Positions 16,741 through 25,993 are shown, counted from the stretch's first letter. The stretch is DNA of 64,000 nucleotides from Bacteroidales bacterium (GCA_023229505.1 JALNZD010000017.1:1-64000), one strand, 5' to 3'. The notes: generated from the sequence alone by a model not told the origin. Program-made: numbers and translations.

Positions 16741-16887
16741 TTACTTGGCTTTATTGGGTTTCAATGGCGAATGGACGTCTTTTATATTTTTTTTAACATC
16801 AGATGCTTTTTCTGGTTTCCATATCGAACGGACGTCTTTTATAATTTTTTTAACACCAGTAATGATTTTACTTGTTTTCTTTTCCAT
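16741..16887 (-). CDS. 48-residue Lys-rich protein with two tandem 17-residue repeats
   Basis: From ATG 16887 the complement encodes MEKKTSKIITG and then two similar repeats: VKKIIKDVRSIWKPEKA and VKKNIKDVHSPLKPNKA, separated by SD, ending with Lys and TAA. The repeats are conserved as protein (11 of 17 identical) as well as DNA, which argues for real coding. It is strongly basic, with no signal peptide or hydrophobic segment. A TATATTTG -7 box lies about 60 bases upstream. The leader also holds a possible 9-codon ORF (MIEEEKIPF). The function is unknown; nucleic-acid or membrane-surface binding would fit the charge but is a guess. Confidence 0.5.
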   Translation of the reverse strand: MEKKTSKIITGVKKIIKDVRSIWKPEKASDVKKNIKDVHSPLKPNKAK

Positions 16888-16948
16888 AATTAATAGATTT
16901 AAGTTAATAGGTCAAAAAGGAATTTTTTCTTCTTCAATCATTGTATTA

Positions 16949-16956
16949 CAAATATA
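16949..16956 (-). promoter_or_regulatory. -7 box upstream of the 48-residue ORF
   Basis: The complement reads TATATTTG, a full match to TAnnTTTG, about 60 bases before ATG 16887. No -33 element is seen at the usual distance. Confidence 0.35.
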
Positions 16957-17165
16957 GTACAATTCAAAATAAAATATGTCTTTACCCAGAATATTATTCA
17001 GAGTTTGTTAATATATGTATAAACATATAAAAAGTCACCATCACAAAAATAAATATTACATCACACGAACAATGGCGGGGTGATGGCGGAACAACTTCTA
17101 TGATATATTATTGAATTCCCGTTTTTTTGGTTGTAACTTTACATACGATCAAGACAAACCAAAAA

Positions 17166-17535
17166 ATGCCACGCCTTACAAAAAACATACTCCGTTAATG
17201 ATACAATTCTTTGCACACTTGCAGGGATAGAACATATCCAGTATTGGGCGATCACCGAAAACGATGATGATCTGATCCTTGAAACACAAGATTTGTGTGG
17301 CGCTACTGACATTTATAAAATTGAGTACGACAATTATCATTATGTTCTCTCAACAGATTATTTTTTCAGAACTTCCCGTTCGAACGTCATAGTAGCCGAC
17401 ATTAAATTGGTAAGTCCAAATACCACAATAACGCTTATAGGTTTTCAGTACAATGTTATCGACTCTATTCCCGCTTTGTACTTTAGGCTATTCGAAGGTG
17501 ATAATCCGTGGGTTTTTTTCTTATACCGTCGCTAA
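17166..17535 (+). pseudogene. Hypothetical protein of about 123 residues, apparently frameshifted in an A6 tract
   Basis: ATG 17166 begins MPRLTK and reaches a stop 10 codons on, but one frame away a long open frame continues with YSVNDTILCTLAGIEHIQYW, ENDDDLILETQDLCG and so on to TAA at 17533-17535. Removing one A from the run at 17180-17185 joins the two into one protein. The open frame has normal coding character. It could be a pseudogene, a slippery-site gene or a sequencing error. No family is recognised. Confidence 0.45.
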
Positions 17536-18054
17536 ACATTGCCACCAATTTCACAGATTACTAAACTTATTTACAAATATTCCCGTCGATAAAAATTTCA
17601 CGGCGTTATTCGGCGGGGTAAAAAAGGAACCACCAACTTTTCCAACAAACCTTTGCATCTACCCTGTACCCCCAAATGCGCATCCACAAATGGCTCCCAC
17701 AATACATTCTGGGGGCAAATTCCGGTAAAGAATCACGGTCAATAGTTCGATTCAAATAAGCAATTTAATTTGGATTTAAAACCTTATCCGGCAGGTATAT
17801 ATTTAATAAAAATGGCAGGAAACGGCCTCACTCCTGTTTCCATGAAATATATCCTGCACAAATAAAGTTTTTCCCCGCTTCCCCGCTTCCCTGTTTCCCT
17901 GCAAAATACCCGATATCATCCAGGTTAAAAATATTTAATGTTTGATGTCGGACTGATCGATTTTCCCCTCTAACTTTACGCCCCATATTGGCACAGAAAA
18001 AGGATCCGGAATTTACTTTTTTTGGACCATCCCTCAAAATCTAAATATAGTTTT
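17536..18054. other. Intergenic stretch with an octad repeat
   Basis: No credible gene is seen on either strand. The only clear structure is the octad array at 17871-17902. The right end should contain the promoter of the antiporter gene, but no unambiguous -33/-7 pair was found. Confidence 0.45.
17871..17902. repeat. Octad tandem array
   Basis: Four 8-base units in register: ttccccgc, ttccccgc, ttccctgt, ttccctgc. It belongs to the same class of short-period intergenic arrays seen throughout the window. Confidence 0.85.
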
Positions 18055-19359
18055 ATGCTGCTCAGTGAAGTTGCTATGACCGTTGCAGAAAGTTCCTCTG
18101 CAATACCTTCCATTGGCCCGGTAAGGGTTGAATTTATCCTGTTTGCCATCACTCTCATCTGCGTGGCGCTGTTCCATAAAAAAACCATGTATGTGGCGTT
18201 GACCGGCCTTGTTGCCGTTCTTATCTTTAAATTCGCTTTCGACCCCCAATTCAACCTGGTCCATCATATCACTGGCATTGCAGCCAGGGAAGGGGAATGG
18301 CGGATTTTGCTGAACCTGCTCGGCCTTTTATTCGGGTTTGCTATTCTCGCTAAAATTTTTGAAGAATCGAACGTCCCGAAAATTCTTCCAAAATTCCTGC
18401 CGGACGATTGGAAAGGTGGCCTGGTGCTTCTTTTCATGATAATGGTACTATCTTCTTTCCTCGACAATATTGCAGCAGCCATGATCGGAGGCACAATTGC
18501 CATGGTTGTTTTCAAAGGGAGGGTGCATATCGGGTACCTGGCGGCTATCGTGGCGGCCAGCAATGCAGGGGGAGCAGGCAGCGTCGTCGGAGACACCACG
18601 ACGACCCTGATGTGGATCGATGGGGTCGAACCCGTGTGGGTCCTGCATGCATTTGTCGCATCGATCGCGGCTTTCTTCATTTTCGGCATTTTCGGCTCAA
18701 TACAGCAGCATAAATTTCAACCTATTATCAGTGAAATAAATATCGGTGTCAAAGTTGACTGGTGGAAGATATTTATCGTCGCCATGATCCTCGCTGGAGC
18801 GATTATGACCAATTTCCTGCTTGACTTCCCTGCACTTGGCGTGTGGATTGCCATTTTGATTGGTAGCCTGTTCCGGAAAACTCCGTGGGGTGAGCTGAAA
18901 AAAGCCTGGATGGGAACAGTCTTCCTGATGTCATTGGTAACCATTGCTTCCCTCATGCCGGTTGAAGAGCTCCCTCCCGCCTCCTGGCAGAGCGCATTTA
19001 TCCTGGGTTTTGTATCGGCAGTTTTTGATAACATACCTTTAACCAAACTATGCCTGGAACAGGGTGGATATGATTGGGGCATTCTGGCCTATACCGTAGG
19101 CTTTGGCGGGTCAATGATCTGGTTCGGATCTTCTGCAGGGGTGGCGCTGTCGAATATGTACCCTGAAGCTAAGAATACCGTAAACTATATAAAAGGTGGA
19201 TGGCATGTTGCTGTGGCTTACGTGGTTGGCTTTTTAGCTGTGATGGGTATTCTCGGATGGCAGCCCCACACTCCTCATAAAAAAGGAAGAGATGCGGAAA
19301 TCCCTGCTATGCAATACAATCCTGAAGAAAATTCCCACTCCGCTACCGGAAATCATTAA
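18055..19359 (+). CDS. Ion transporter, NhaD/ArsB-type sodium:proton antiporter family
   Basis: This 434-residue inner-membrane protein has about 11-12 helices. Signature stretches are MIMVLSSFLDNIAAAMIGG and SNAGGAGSVVGDTTTTLMWI in the first half and FVSAVFDNIPLTKL with FGGSMIWFGSSAGVALSN in the second. These re-entrant-loop motifs are typical of the IT superfamily, especially NhaD. I chose ATG 18055; the frame is also open from a TTG at 18022. Sodium or another ion could be the substrate. It heads a run of transport genes (TrkH, DUF47, PiT). Confidence 0.8.
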   Translation: MLLSEVAMTVAESSSAIPSIGPVRVEFILFAITLICVALFHKKTMYVALTGLVAVLIFKFAFDPQFNLVHHITGIAAREGEWRILLNLLGLLFGFAILAKIFEESNVPKILPKFLPDDWKGGLVLLFMIMVLSSFLDNIAAAMIGGTIAMVVFKGRVHIGYLAAIVAASNAGGAGSVVGDTTTTLMWIDGVEPVWVLHAFVASIAAFFIFGIFGSIQQHKFQPIISEINIGVKVDWWKIFIVAMILAGAIMTNFLLDFPALGVWIAILIGSLFRKTPWGELKKAWMGTVFLMSLVTIASLMPVEELPPASWQSAFILGFVSAVFDNIPLTKLCLEQGGYDWGILAYTVGFGGSMIWFGSSAGVALSNMYPEAKNTVNYIKGGWHVAVAYVVGFLAVMGILGWQPHTPHKKGRDAEIPAMQYNPEENSHSATGNH

Positions 19360-19411
19360 AAGGTTAGATTTAATTTTGAATTTTGAATTTCTTCATAAAG
19401 CCTCTTAAATC

Positions 19412-20863
19412 ATGAGAAGGCTTAATACCAGGTTGCTCGTCTATATTTCGGGTCTGATCCTCCTGATCGAAAGCCTGTTTATGCTTGCCTGTACCCCTGT
19501 TTCCCTGATTTATTCCGGAGATGACTTTTGGGCTATTTTGCTGGCAGCATTGATTACCGGCTTCTCCGGCCTGATTCTATTCCTGGTTACAATGAAAACA
19601 GTCAGGAAAACCCCCGGAATCAGGGAAGGGTTTCTTGCAGTGAGCCTGACCTGGTTGCTGGCCTCACTGTTTGGCACATTGCCTTTCCTAATCAGCGGGG
19701 CGATTCCGAATTTCGCCGATGCCTGGTTTGAAACAGTATCCGGTTTCACTACAACGGGTGCTTCCATCCTTACTGACATTGATGTCGTATCAAAAGGGAT
19801 ACTTTTATGGAGAAGTCTTACCCATTGGATGGGCGGTATGGGAATTATCCTCATGGTGATCGTAATCCTTCCTTCACTGAAAGCCGGAGGTATTTACCTT
19901 TTCAGTGCAGAGGCTTCCAAGATAAGCTTTGAGGAGATCCGGCCCAGGGTTATTGATACAGCCAAGCGATTTGGCGTCATTTACATCATTCTTACCATGG
20001 CCGAAGTAATCCTGCTTACGATAGGTGGGATGCCTGTATTTGACAGTGTATGCCATTCATTTGCCACTATCGCGACCGGGGGGTTTGGCACGCAGAACGA
20101 CAGCATAGCCGGCTATTCCAGCTATATACAGTATGTGATCATTGCATTTATGTTTTTGTCGGGGATCAATTTTACACTTCATTTCATGGTTTCTGTTGGT
20201 GATTTCAGAAAAGCGCTCAGGAATGAAGAACTGAGGTTTTATACCCAGATTATCCTGGCATTCACCCTGGTCATTTTCATTATTTTATATACACACGGCA
20301 CTGGTTTGCACAAAGCCTTCCGTGATTCGCTCTTCCAGGTTGTTTCCATTATCACCTGCACGGGTTTTGCAACAGCCGATTACCTGCTATGGCCTGCAAC
20401 CGGATGGTTTTTAATCTTTCTGGCCATGTTTGTCGGGGCATCTGCCGGATCAACAGGAGGAGGGATAAAAGTGATCCGGCACTTGCTGATGATAAAAAAC
20501 CTGGCCATGGAAGTAAAGACTTTTCTTCACCCGAGGGTGATCTATGGTGTAAAATACCATGGAAGCATGATTTCAGGCGACCAGCTGCGGTCTGTCATTG
20601 CCTTCTATATCTGGTATCTTATTATATTCTTTTTCAGCTCTTTGCTCATGATGGTCATCGGTGTGGATTTCCTGACATCTATCGGAGGAGTGGCAACCAG
20701 TATGGGAGGAATTGGCCCGGGATTGGGTACAGTCGGACCAGCCAGTAATTTTTATCATCTGCCTATACTTGCCAAGTTTTTACTTACAATTGACATGATC
20801 ATTGGCAGGCTGGAAATCTATGCTTTCCTGGTCCTGTTTTCACCGGCTTTCTGGAAAAGATGA
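19412..20863 (+). CDS. trkH: TrkH-family potassium uptake membrane subunit
   Basis: This 483-residue polytopic protein has four selectivity-filter-like segments: GFTTTGAS, ATGGFGTQ, TCTGFATAD and ASAGSTGGGIK. Members import potassium down the membrane potential, normally gated by the cytoplasmic NAD/ATP-binding protein TrkA. No trkA is in the window, so the regulator must be encoded elsewhere. The gene follows the antiporter by 52 bases; together they could exchange sodium for potassium. Confidence 0.9.
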   Translation: MRRLNTRLLVYISGLILLIESLFMLACTPVSLIYSGDDFWAILLAALITGFSGLILFLVTMKTVRKTPGIREGFLAVSLTWLLASLFGTLPFLISGAIPNFADAWFETVSGFTTTGASILTDIDVVSKGILLWRSLTHWMGGMGIILMVIVILPSLKAGGIYLFSAEASKISFEEIRPRVIDTAKRFGVIYIILTMAEVILLTIGGMPVFDSVCHSFATIATGGFGTQNDSIAGYSSYIQYVIIAFMFLSGINFTLHFMVSVGDFRKALRNEELRFYTQIILAFTLVIFIILYTHGTGLHKAFRDSLFQVVSIITCTGFATADYLLWPATGWFLIFLAMFVGASAGSTGGGIKVIRHLLMIKNLAMEVKTFLHPRVIYGVKYHGSMISGDQLRSVIAFYIWYLIIFFFSSLLMMVIGVDFLTSIGGVATSMGGIGPGLGTVGPASNFYHLPILAKFLLTIDMIIGRLEIYAFLVLFSPAFWKR

Positions 20864-20939
20864 AAAAATTAATTTTTTATTAACATTATTATTATAATTA
20901 ATTTATGATATTTACATTCGTTCCTTTAAAATTTAGATT

Positions 20940-21563
20940 ATGCTAAGAGGACTTTTGCCAAAGGAATACGCCTTCTTTGATTATTTTGATCAGTTGATCA
21001 GTACTGATAAACAGATTAGTATCCTGTTTTTATCCATGATGAACAATGAAGGGGGACGGGTTGAATTATCCAAGCAAATAAAAGATTTGGAGCGCAATGC
21101 TGACAAACTTTCCAGAAATTGTACGGATTTATTGCATAAAACTTTTATTACCCCAATTGACCGTAATGATATTTTTACTCTTGTCAAACGTCTTGACGAT
21201 CTTGCAGACCAGATAAATGCTGCAGCATTCAGGATATCGGCATACAATGTGACCGATATCAGGTATGAAGCAGTGGAATTCTCAAAGATTATTCAAAGTT
21301 GTATTGAAGAACTTATTGTTGCCATAAGAGAGCTAAGAAAAATAAAAAATAAAAACCAAATACTTGAGTGTTGCAAAAGAGTTCATGACCTTGAAAATCA
21401 GGCAGATGAAATTCTTCGAAGTGCTGTTTCGCGGCTTTTTAAAGAAGGAGAAGTTTTACTATTGATTAAATGGAAAGAGATTTTTGAAAGACTTGAAAAA
21501 GCAGTGGATAAATGTGAAGACATTGCCGGTACAATTGAAAGTATTTTAATAGAACAGTCGTAA
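20940..21563 (+). CDS. DUF47/PhoU-like phosphate transport regulator
   Basis: This 207-residue all-helical cytoplasmic protein has the DUF47 pattern: FDYFDQLIS near the start, ELSKQIKDLERNADKLS, KTFITPIDRNDIFTLVKRLDDLAD and a final EDIAGTIESILIEQS. Family members are almost always paired with PiT transporters, as here (14-base gap to the next gene), and are thought to control phosphate uptake. The two-gene unit is AT-richer than trkH and the lpx genes on either side. Confidence 0.9.
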   Translation: MLRGLLPKEYAFFDYFDQLISTDKQISILFLSMMNNEGGRVELSKQIKDLERNADKLSRNCTDLLHKTFITPIDRNDIFTLVKRLDDLADQINAAAFRISAYNVTDIRYEAVEFSKIIQSCIEELIVAIRELRKIKNKNQILECCKRVHDLENQADEILRSAVSRLFKEGEVLLLIKWKEIFERLEKAVDKCEDIAGTIESILIEQS

Positions 21564-21577
21564 TAATCTTATTTCCG

Positions 21578-22609
21578 ATGGATCCATTATTACTCCCTGT
21601 TATTGCGATTGTTGCGGTTGCACTTATTTTTGATGTTATAAACGGATTTCATGATGCTGCCAATTCTATTGCAACGATTGTTTCTACCCGGGTATTATCT
21701 CCCCGATTAGCTGTTTTTTGGGCAGCATTTTTCAATTTTATAGCAATGTTTGTATTTGCTCCTAAAGTAGCAGATACTATTTCTAAAATTGTTATAATAG
21801 ATTCAGCCGATTCCGCATTTCTATATGTCGTTTTTGCGGGTTTGCTGGGGGCTATTGTATGGGACCTGGTAACATGGTGGTTTGCAATCCCTACCAGTTC
21901 ATCTCATGCTTTAATAGGTGGCTTGACAGGCGCCGGTTTAGCTTATAAAGGAGCGGAAATCATTCGATGGGAGAAGATTGTCCAGACGGCTTCGTTTATT
22001 CCTTTAGCACCACTCATTGGATTTGTAGGTGCATTTGGATTGATGATCGCTGTATACTGGATTTTCCGAAAGTGGGTACCAAAAAAAGTTGACGGGTTGT
22101 TCCGTAAAGGTCAATTTGTTTCAGCTGCCATGTATTCTCTCGGGCATGGAGGCAATGATGCTCAAAAAACGATGGGTGTAATTGTTGCCATATTAGTTGC
22201 AGCCGGGATGTTTAATCCTGATCGTCAACTTTCTATCTCGAGCTGGGATACATTATGGATTATTCTTTCTTGTCACCTGGCAATGGCTGTTGGTACAGCC
22301 TTAGGTGGGTGGAGAATAGTTAAAACTATGGGAATGAAACTCACAAAACTCAAACCTGTACATGGTTTTTGTGCTGAAACTGCCGGAGCTTTTACCATTT
22401 TTTTGGCAACTAAACTTGGCATTCCTATTTCAACCACACATACCATTGCCGGTTCTATTATTGGTGTTGGTTCTACCACAAATCTTGCAGGCATAAAATG
22501 GAAAATCGCTTTTCGTATCGTCATAGCTTGGGTACTGACTATTCCTGCTTCAGCATTAGTAGGCGCTTTATGTTTTTGGGCTATAAAACTTATGAGTTCT
22601 GAGTTCTGA
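21578..22609 (+). CDS. pit: Inorganic phosphate transporter, PiT family
   Basis: This 343-residue polytopic protein has both PiT signature repeats: DVINGFHDAANSIATIVSTR near residue 20 and GHGGNDAQKTMGVIVA near 187, plus SSSHALIGGLTGAG and ISTTHTIAGSIIGVG. It co-transports phosphate with a cation. Its last codons (SSEF and stop) are encoded by a gagttct heptad array, so the natural C-terminus has been overwritten or extended by repeats. Confidence 0.9.
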   Translation: MDPLLLPVIAIVAVALIFDVINGFHDAANSIATIVSTRVLSPRLAVFWAAFFNFIAMFVFAPKVADTISKIVIIDSADSAFLYVVFAGLLGAIVWDLVTWWFAIPTSSSHALIGGLTGAGLAYKGAEIIRWEKIVQTASFIPLAPLIGFVGAFGLMIAVYWIFRKWVPKKVDGLFRKGQFVSAAMYSLGHGGNDAQKTMGVIVAILVAAGMFNPDRQLSISSWDTLWIILSCHLAMAVGTALGGWRIVKTMGMKLTKLKPVHGFCAETAGAFTIFLATKLGIPISTTHTIAGSIIGVGSTTNLAGIKWKIAFRIVIAWVLTIPASALVGALCFWAIKLMSSEF

Positions 22610-22698
22610 GTTCCAGGATAGTAGTCATTAAGTAATCGTTAGGTTGTCATTTGTTGTCTTATTGACTGACTACTGCCTACTGCCAACTTCTGTCTACT
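22594..22698. repeat. Phase-locked heptad array between pit and lpxA
   Basis: Units gagttct, gagttct, gagttcc begin inside the pit gene. After less regular heptads, tactgcc, tactgcc, aacttct, gtctact follow at 22671-22698 in the same 7-base register as the first units. The array reaches the 3' end of lpxA. Confidence 0.75.
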
Positions 22699-23497
22699 AC
22701 TCTTTAGTATTATTAAAAAGACTGGTATATCCTTTCATGATGCCACGGGCGGAACTGGCAATGAAGGTAAGTATCTCATCGCGCTCGGGTGTGGCCGGCA
22801 CGTCGGCTTCAATAATATTCACGGCCTGGGAGACATTATAATTCTTCAGGTAGATGATACGGTAGATTTCCTGGATCTGGTTAATCTGCTCATTGGTAAA
22901 CCCTCTTCTGCGGAGACCGATAGAATTGACACCCACATAGGAGAGGGGCTCACGTGCTGCTTTGGTATAAGGTGGAATATCTTTCCTGGCCATACCGCCG
23001 CCTGAAATCATGGAATGGGCCCCGATCTTTACAAACTGGTGTACAGCTGCCAATCCGCCAACGATAGCATAATCATCGATTTCTATGTGCCCGGCGAGGG
23101 TGGCTGCATTGGCGAGGATCACGTTATTGCCTATTACGCAATCATGTGCTACATGAACATAAGCCATCAACAGGCAGTTCTTTCCGATAACGGTTTTATA
23201 ACTGGCTTTTGTACCGCGATTTACAGTGACAAATTCCCGGATAGTGGTATTATCACCTATATGAACGGTGGTTTCTTCCCCGTCGAATTTCAGATCCTGC
23301 GGGATGGCAGAAATTACTGCTCCCGGGAAGATCCTGCAATTTCTTCCGATCCTGGCCCCTTCCATAATGGTGGCATGATGGCCAATCCAGGTACCTTCTC
23401 CGATTTCGGTATTTTTTTCAATGGTAACAAATGGGTCGAGGATCACATTATTGGCTACTTTGGCCTGGGGATGAACATATGCTAACGGTTGGATCAT
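22697..23497 (-). CDS. lpxA: Acyl-ACP--UDP-N-acetylglucosamine O-acyltransferase
   Basis: This 266-residue enzyme performs the first step of lipid A synthesis, moving a hydroxyacyl chain from ACP to the 3-OH of UDP-GlcNAc. The N-terminal two thirds is a left-handed beta helix of hexad repeats (VILDPFVTIEKNTEIGEGTW). The catalytic His is in YVHVAHDCVIGNN. The C-terminal helical part holds SYVGVNSIGLRRRGF. Its ATG overlaps the stop of lpxC-fabZ (ATGA), so it is the third gene of the lpxD-lpxC/fabZ-lpxA operon. Confidence 0.95.
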   Translation of the reverse strand: MIQPLAYVHPQAKVANNVILDPFVTIEKNTEIGEGTWIGHHATIMEGARIGRNCRIFPGAVISAIPQDLKFDGEETTVHIGDNTTIREFVTVNRGTKASYKTVIGKNCLLMAYVHVAHDCVIGNNVILANAATLAGHIEIDDYAIVGGLAAVHQFVKIGAHSMISGGGMARKDIPPYTKAAREPLSYVGVNSIGLRRRGFTNEQINQIQEIYRIIYLKNYNVSQAVNIIEADVPATPERDEILTFIASSARGIMKGYTSLFNNTKE

Positions 23498-24915
23498 TTC
23501 TTTGGATTTGCTATGTTATTGGTTCCTTTTTCCACGATTGAAGCCATTAGTACGGCCTCCATAACAATTTTATTACCAACATAGGCAACGCCTTCCATGT
23601 GGCAAATGCCCCTCCTGATTGGCCCGGCAAGTTTCAGGTCAAAAATCAGCGTATCACCGGGTACAACTTTTTGCCGGAATCTGACCTGGTCAATTTTAAG
23701 AAACAAAGTAGTGTAATCCTGCGGATTAGGGACGGTACTAAGGACCAATACACCGCCTGCCTGGGCCATGGCTTCCACCTGGAGCACGCCGGGCATCACC
23801 GGTTCATCAGGGAAATGACCTACAAAGAATGGCTCGTTCATCGTTACATTTTTCACTCCAACGACTCTGTTTTCAGTCATTTCGATGATTTTATCGATCA
23901 GGAGGAAAGGTGGCCGATGGGGCAGGATGCTCTTAATCTGGTTGATATCCAGGATCGGCGGTTTGTTCGGATCATACAATGGCGCTTGGCTCATTTTTCG
24001 GTCTTTATTAAGTTGTTGTCTGATCAGTCTTGCGAATTTTGCATTAGCGGTATGCCCGGGCCGACGGACAATGATATGTGCTTTCAATGGTTTCCCCAGC
24101 AGGGAAAGGTCCCCGACTACATCGAGCAGTTTATGACGGGCAGGTTCATTTTCAAAATGCAGTTCCAGGTTATTCAATATCCCTTCATTCAGCACTTTTA
24201 CCGAAGGTTTTTTAAAAAGCTTGGCGAGCCGGTTAAGTTCTTCCTGGCTAACAGTCCTGTTAACAAAAACGATGGCATTATTAAGATCTCCGCCACGGAT
24301 AAGCTCATTCTTCAGCAGGTATTCCAGTTCATGGAGGAATACAAATGTCCTGCAAATGGATATTTCATGACTGAAGTCTTCTATTTTTTCCATGATGGCA
24401 TACTGTGAACCCAGGACTTTGGTTTCGAAGTTTATCATCGTCGTCACCTTGAACCGTGGGTAGGGCATAGCCACCATTTCGATCTTGTTTTCAGGCTCTT
24501 CGTAAAATACAGGGGTGCGTAATTCGAAATATTCACGCACTGCAGGTTGTTCCTGGATACCACATTGGTTAAGCGCTTCGATAAAATAACGGGAACTACC
24601 GTCCATAATAGGGGTTTCCGCCTGGTCAACTTCAATGATAAGGTTATCAATCCCGAGTCCTGCTATTGCAGCAAGAACATGCTCAACAGTCTGTATCTTG
24701 GCCCCGTTTTCTGCAATACTGGTGCCCCGTGCCGTATCTACAACGTTTTCGACAACAGCATTTATTTCCGGTCGTCCTTCCAGGTCAATACGGATGAACT
24801 TTTTGCCAAAATTGATCGGTGCCGGCCGGAAGGTCAAAGTTACCTCTTTACCGGTGTGTAATCCAACTCCGGTAAGGCTTCCAGGCCTTTTGACTGTTTT
24901 TTGGTTATCTAACAT
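23494..24915 (-). CDS. lpxC-fabZ: Fused LpxC deacetylase / FabZ dehydratase
   Basis: This 473-residue bifunctional enzyme is typical of Bacteroidota. Residues 1-305 are LpxC, the zinc deacetylase of UDP-3-O-acyl-GlcNAc (SLTGVGLHTGKEVTL, HVLAAIAGLGIDNL with a zinc His, and HKLLDVVGDLSLLG with the other ligands). Residues about 320-470 are FabZ (ILPHRPPFLLIDKI with the catalytic His, GHFPDEPVMPGVLQVEAMAQ), which dehydrates hydroxyacyl-ACP. Fusing them may balance lipid A against fatty-acid synthesis, since both use hydroxyacyl-ACP. The ATG at 24915 (MLDNQKT) fits the family better than the upstream TTG. Confidence 0.95.
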   Translation of the reverse strand: MLDNQKTVKRPGSLTGVGLHTGKEVTLTFRPAPINFGKKFIRIDLEGRPEINAVVENVVDTARGTSIAENGAKIQTVEHVLAAIAGLGIDNLIIEVDQAETPIMDGSSRYFIEALNQCGIQEQPAVREYFELRTPVFYEEPENKIEMVAMPYPRFKVTTMINFETKVLGSQYAIMEKIEDFSHEISICRTFVFLHELEYLLKNELIRGGDLNNAIVFVNRTVSQEELNRLAKLFKKPSVKVLNEGILNNLELHFENEPARHKLLDVVGDLSLLGKPLKAHIIVRRPGHTANAKFARLIRQQLNKDRKMSQAPLYDPNKPPILDINQIKSILPHRPPFLLIDKIIEMTENRVVGVKNVTMNEPFFVGHFPDEPVMPGVLQVEAMAQAGGVLVLSTVPNPQDYTTLFLKIDQVRFRQKVVPGDTLIFDLKLAGPIRRGICHMEGVAYVGNKIVMEAVLMASIVEKGTNNIANPKK

Positions 24916-24961
24916 AATATCCTGCAAAGATACTAATTATCAGCTTACCAGGAATAAAGGT

Positions 24962-25993
24962 TTAAGGTTGGTTCAATCTTCTTTCCAATTGATCCAGCCT
25001 TTTAACGATTTCAGGGAGGTTTTTAAAGTGGACCAGCGCTCTCCTGTGAATGGAGATGTCAATGGCCGGGGACCCCATAAAAATTGATCCGTCTTTTAAA
25101 TCACAGGATACACCAGATTGGGCGCCAATTTTGACATCATCGCCGATGGATAAATGACCGACAAAACCAACCTGTCCTGCAATCATGCAGTTTTTGCCTA
25201 TCTTGGTTGAGCCGGAGATGCCGGTTTGTGCAGCAATGACAGTATTTTCCCCGATCTCTACGTTATGCGCTATCTGGATCAGGTTATCCAGTTTAGCTCC
25301 TTTACGGATAATGGTAGATCCAAGTGTAGCCCTGTCGATAGTGGTATTGGAACCAATCTCTACGTTATCCTCAATAATGACATTGCCGATCTGGGCAATC
25401 TTCTTATAGTTTTTATCCTGTTGAGGGGCAAAGCCAAAGCCATCAGCGCCTATCACTACACCGCCATGTATCGTGCATTCTTTACCGATAATATTATCAG
25501 AATAAACAACAACGCCGGCGAAAAGGGTCGAATCACTGCCTACTTTAACATTATCGCCCAAAAATACCTGGGGGAAGATCTTTGCATTATCTCCTATTAC
25601 AACATGCTCTCCAATATATGCAAATTCACCGATATAAACATCCTTGCCGATAACGGCAGATTTTGCCACGAAGGATAACGATGAAACGCCTTTCTTTTCA
25701 TTAATTATCTTGTTATATAATTCCAGCAACCTGGCAAATGCAGTATAAGCATCTTCAACACGGATCAGGGTCGAACGGATAGGCTGATCAGGTGAAAAAT
25801 CCTTGTTGACAATGACAATCGATGCCCGGGTAGTATATATGTAGGGTGTATATTTTGGATTTGCCAGAAATGAAAGTGTTCCAGGTTCCCCTTCTTCGAT
25901 TTTGGAAAGACGACTTATCGTAGCATCGGGGTTACCTTCAACAATACCTTCTATAACTTCTGCTATCTGGCTGGCTGAAAACTCCATGTCCAT
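24962..25993 (-). CDS. lpxD: UDP-3-O-(hydroxyacyl)glucosamine N-acyltransferase
   Basis: This 343-residue trimeric acyltransferase carries out the third step of lipid A synthesis. The N-terminal UDP-binding domain (residues 1-100, GTLSFLANPKYTPYIY) is followed by a left-handed beta-helix of hexapeptide repeats (IGEHVVIGDNAKIFPQVFLG) and a C-terminal helix. The catalytic His is expected in IQIAHNVEIGENTV. It is the first gene of the operon and has a -7 box about 40 bases upstream. Confidence 0.95.
   Translation of the reverse strand: MDMEFSASQIAEVIEGIVEGNPDATISRLSKIEEGEPGTLSFLANPKYTPYIYTTRASIVIVNKDFSPDQPIRSTLIRVEDAYTAFARLLELYNKIINEKKGVSSLSFVAKSAVIGKDVYIGEFAYIGEHVVIGDNAKIFPQVFLGDNVKVGSDSTLFAGVVVYSDNIIGKECTIHGGVVIGADGFGFAPQQDKNYKKIAQIGNVIIEDNVEIGSNTTIDRATLGSTIIRKGAKLDNLIQIAHNVEIGENTVIAAQTGISGSTKIGKNCMIAGQVGFVGHLSIGDDVKIGAQSGVSCDLKDGSIFMGSPAIDISIHRRALVHFKNLPEIVKRLDQLERRLNQP

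Noticed and set aside
17453..17728. Plus-strand open frame of 91 codons
   Set aside because: It overlaps the end of the better-supported frameshifted gene and has an unnatural composition.
17828..18037. Minus-strand open frame of 69 codons upstream of the antiporter
   Set aside because: It runs through the octad array and the probable promoter region of the antiporter and has no recognisable feature.
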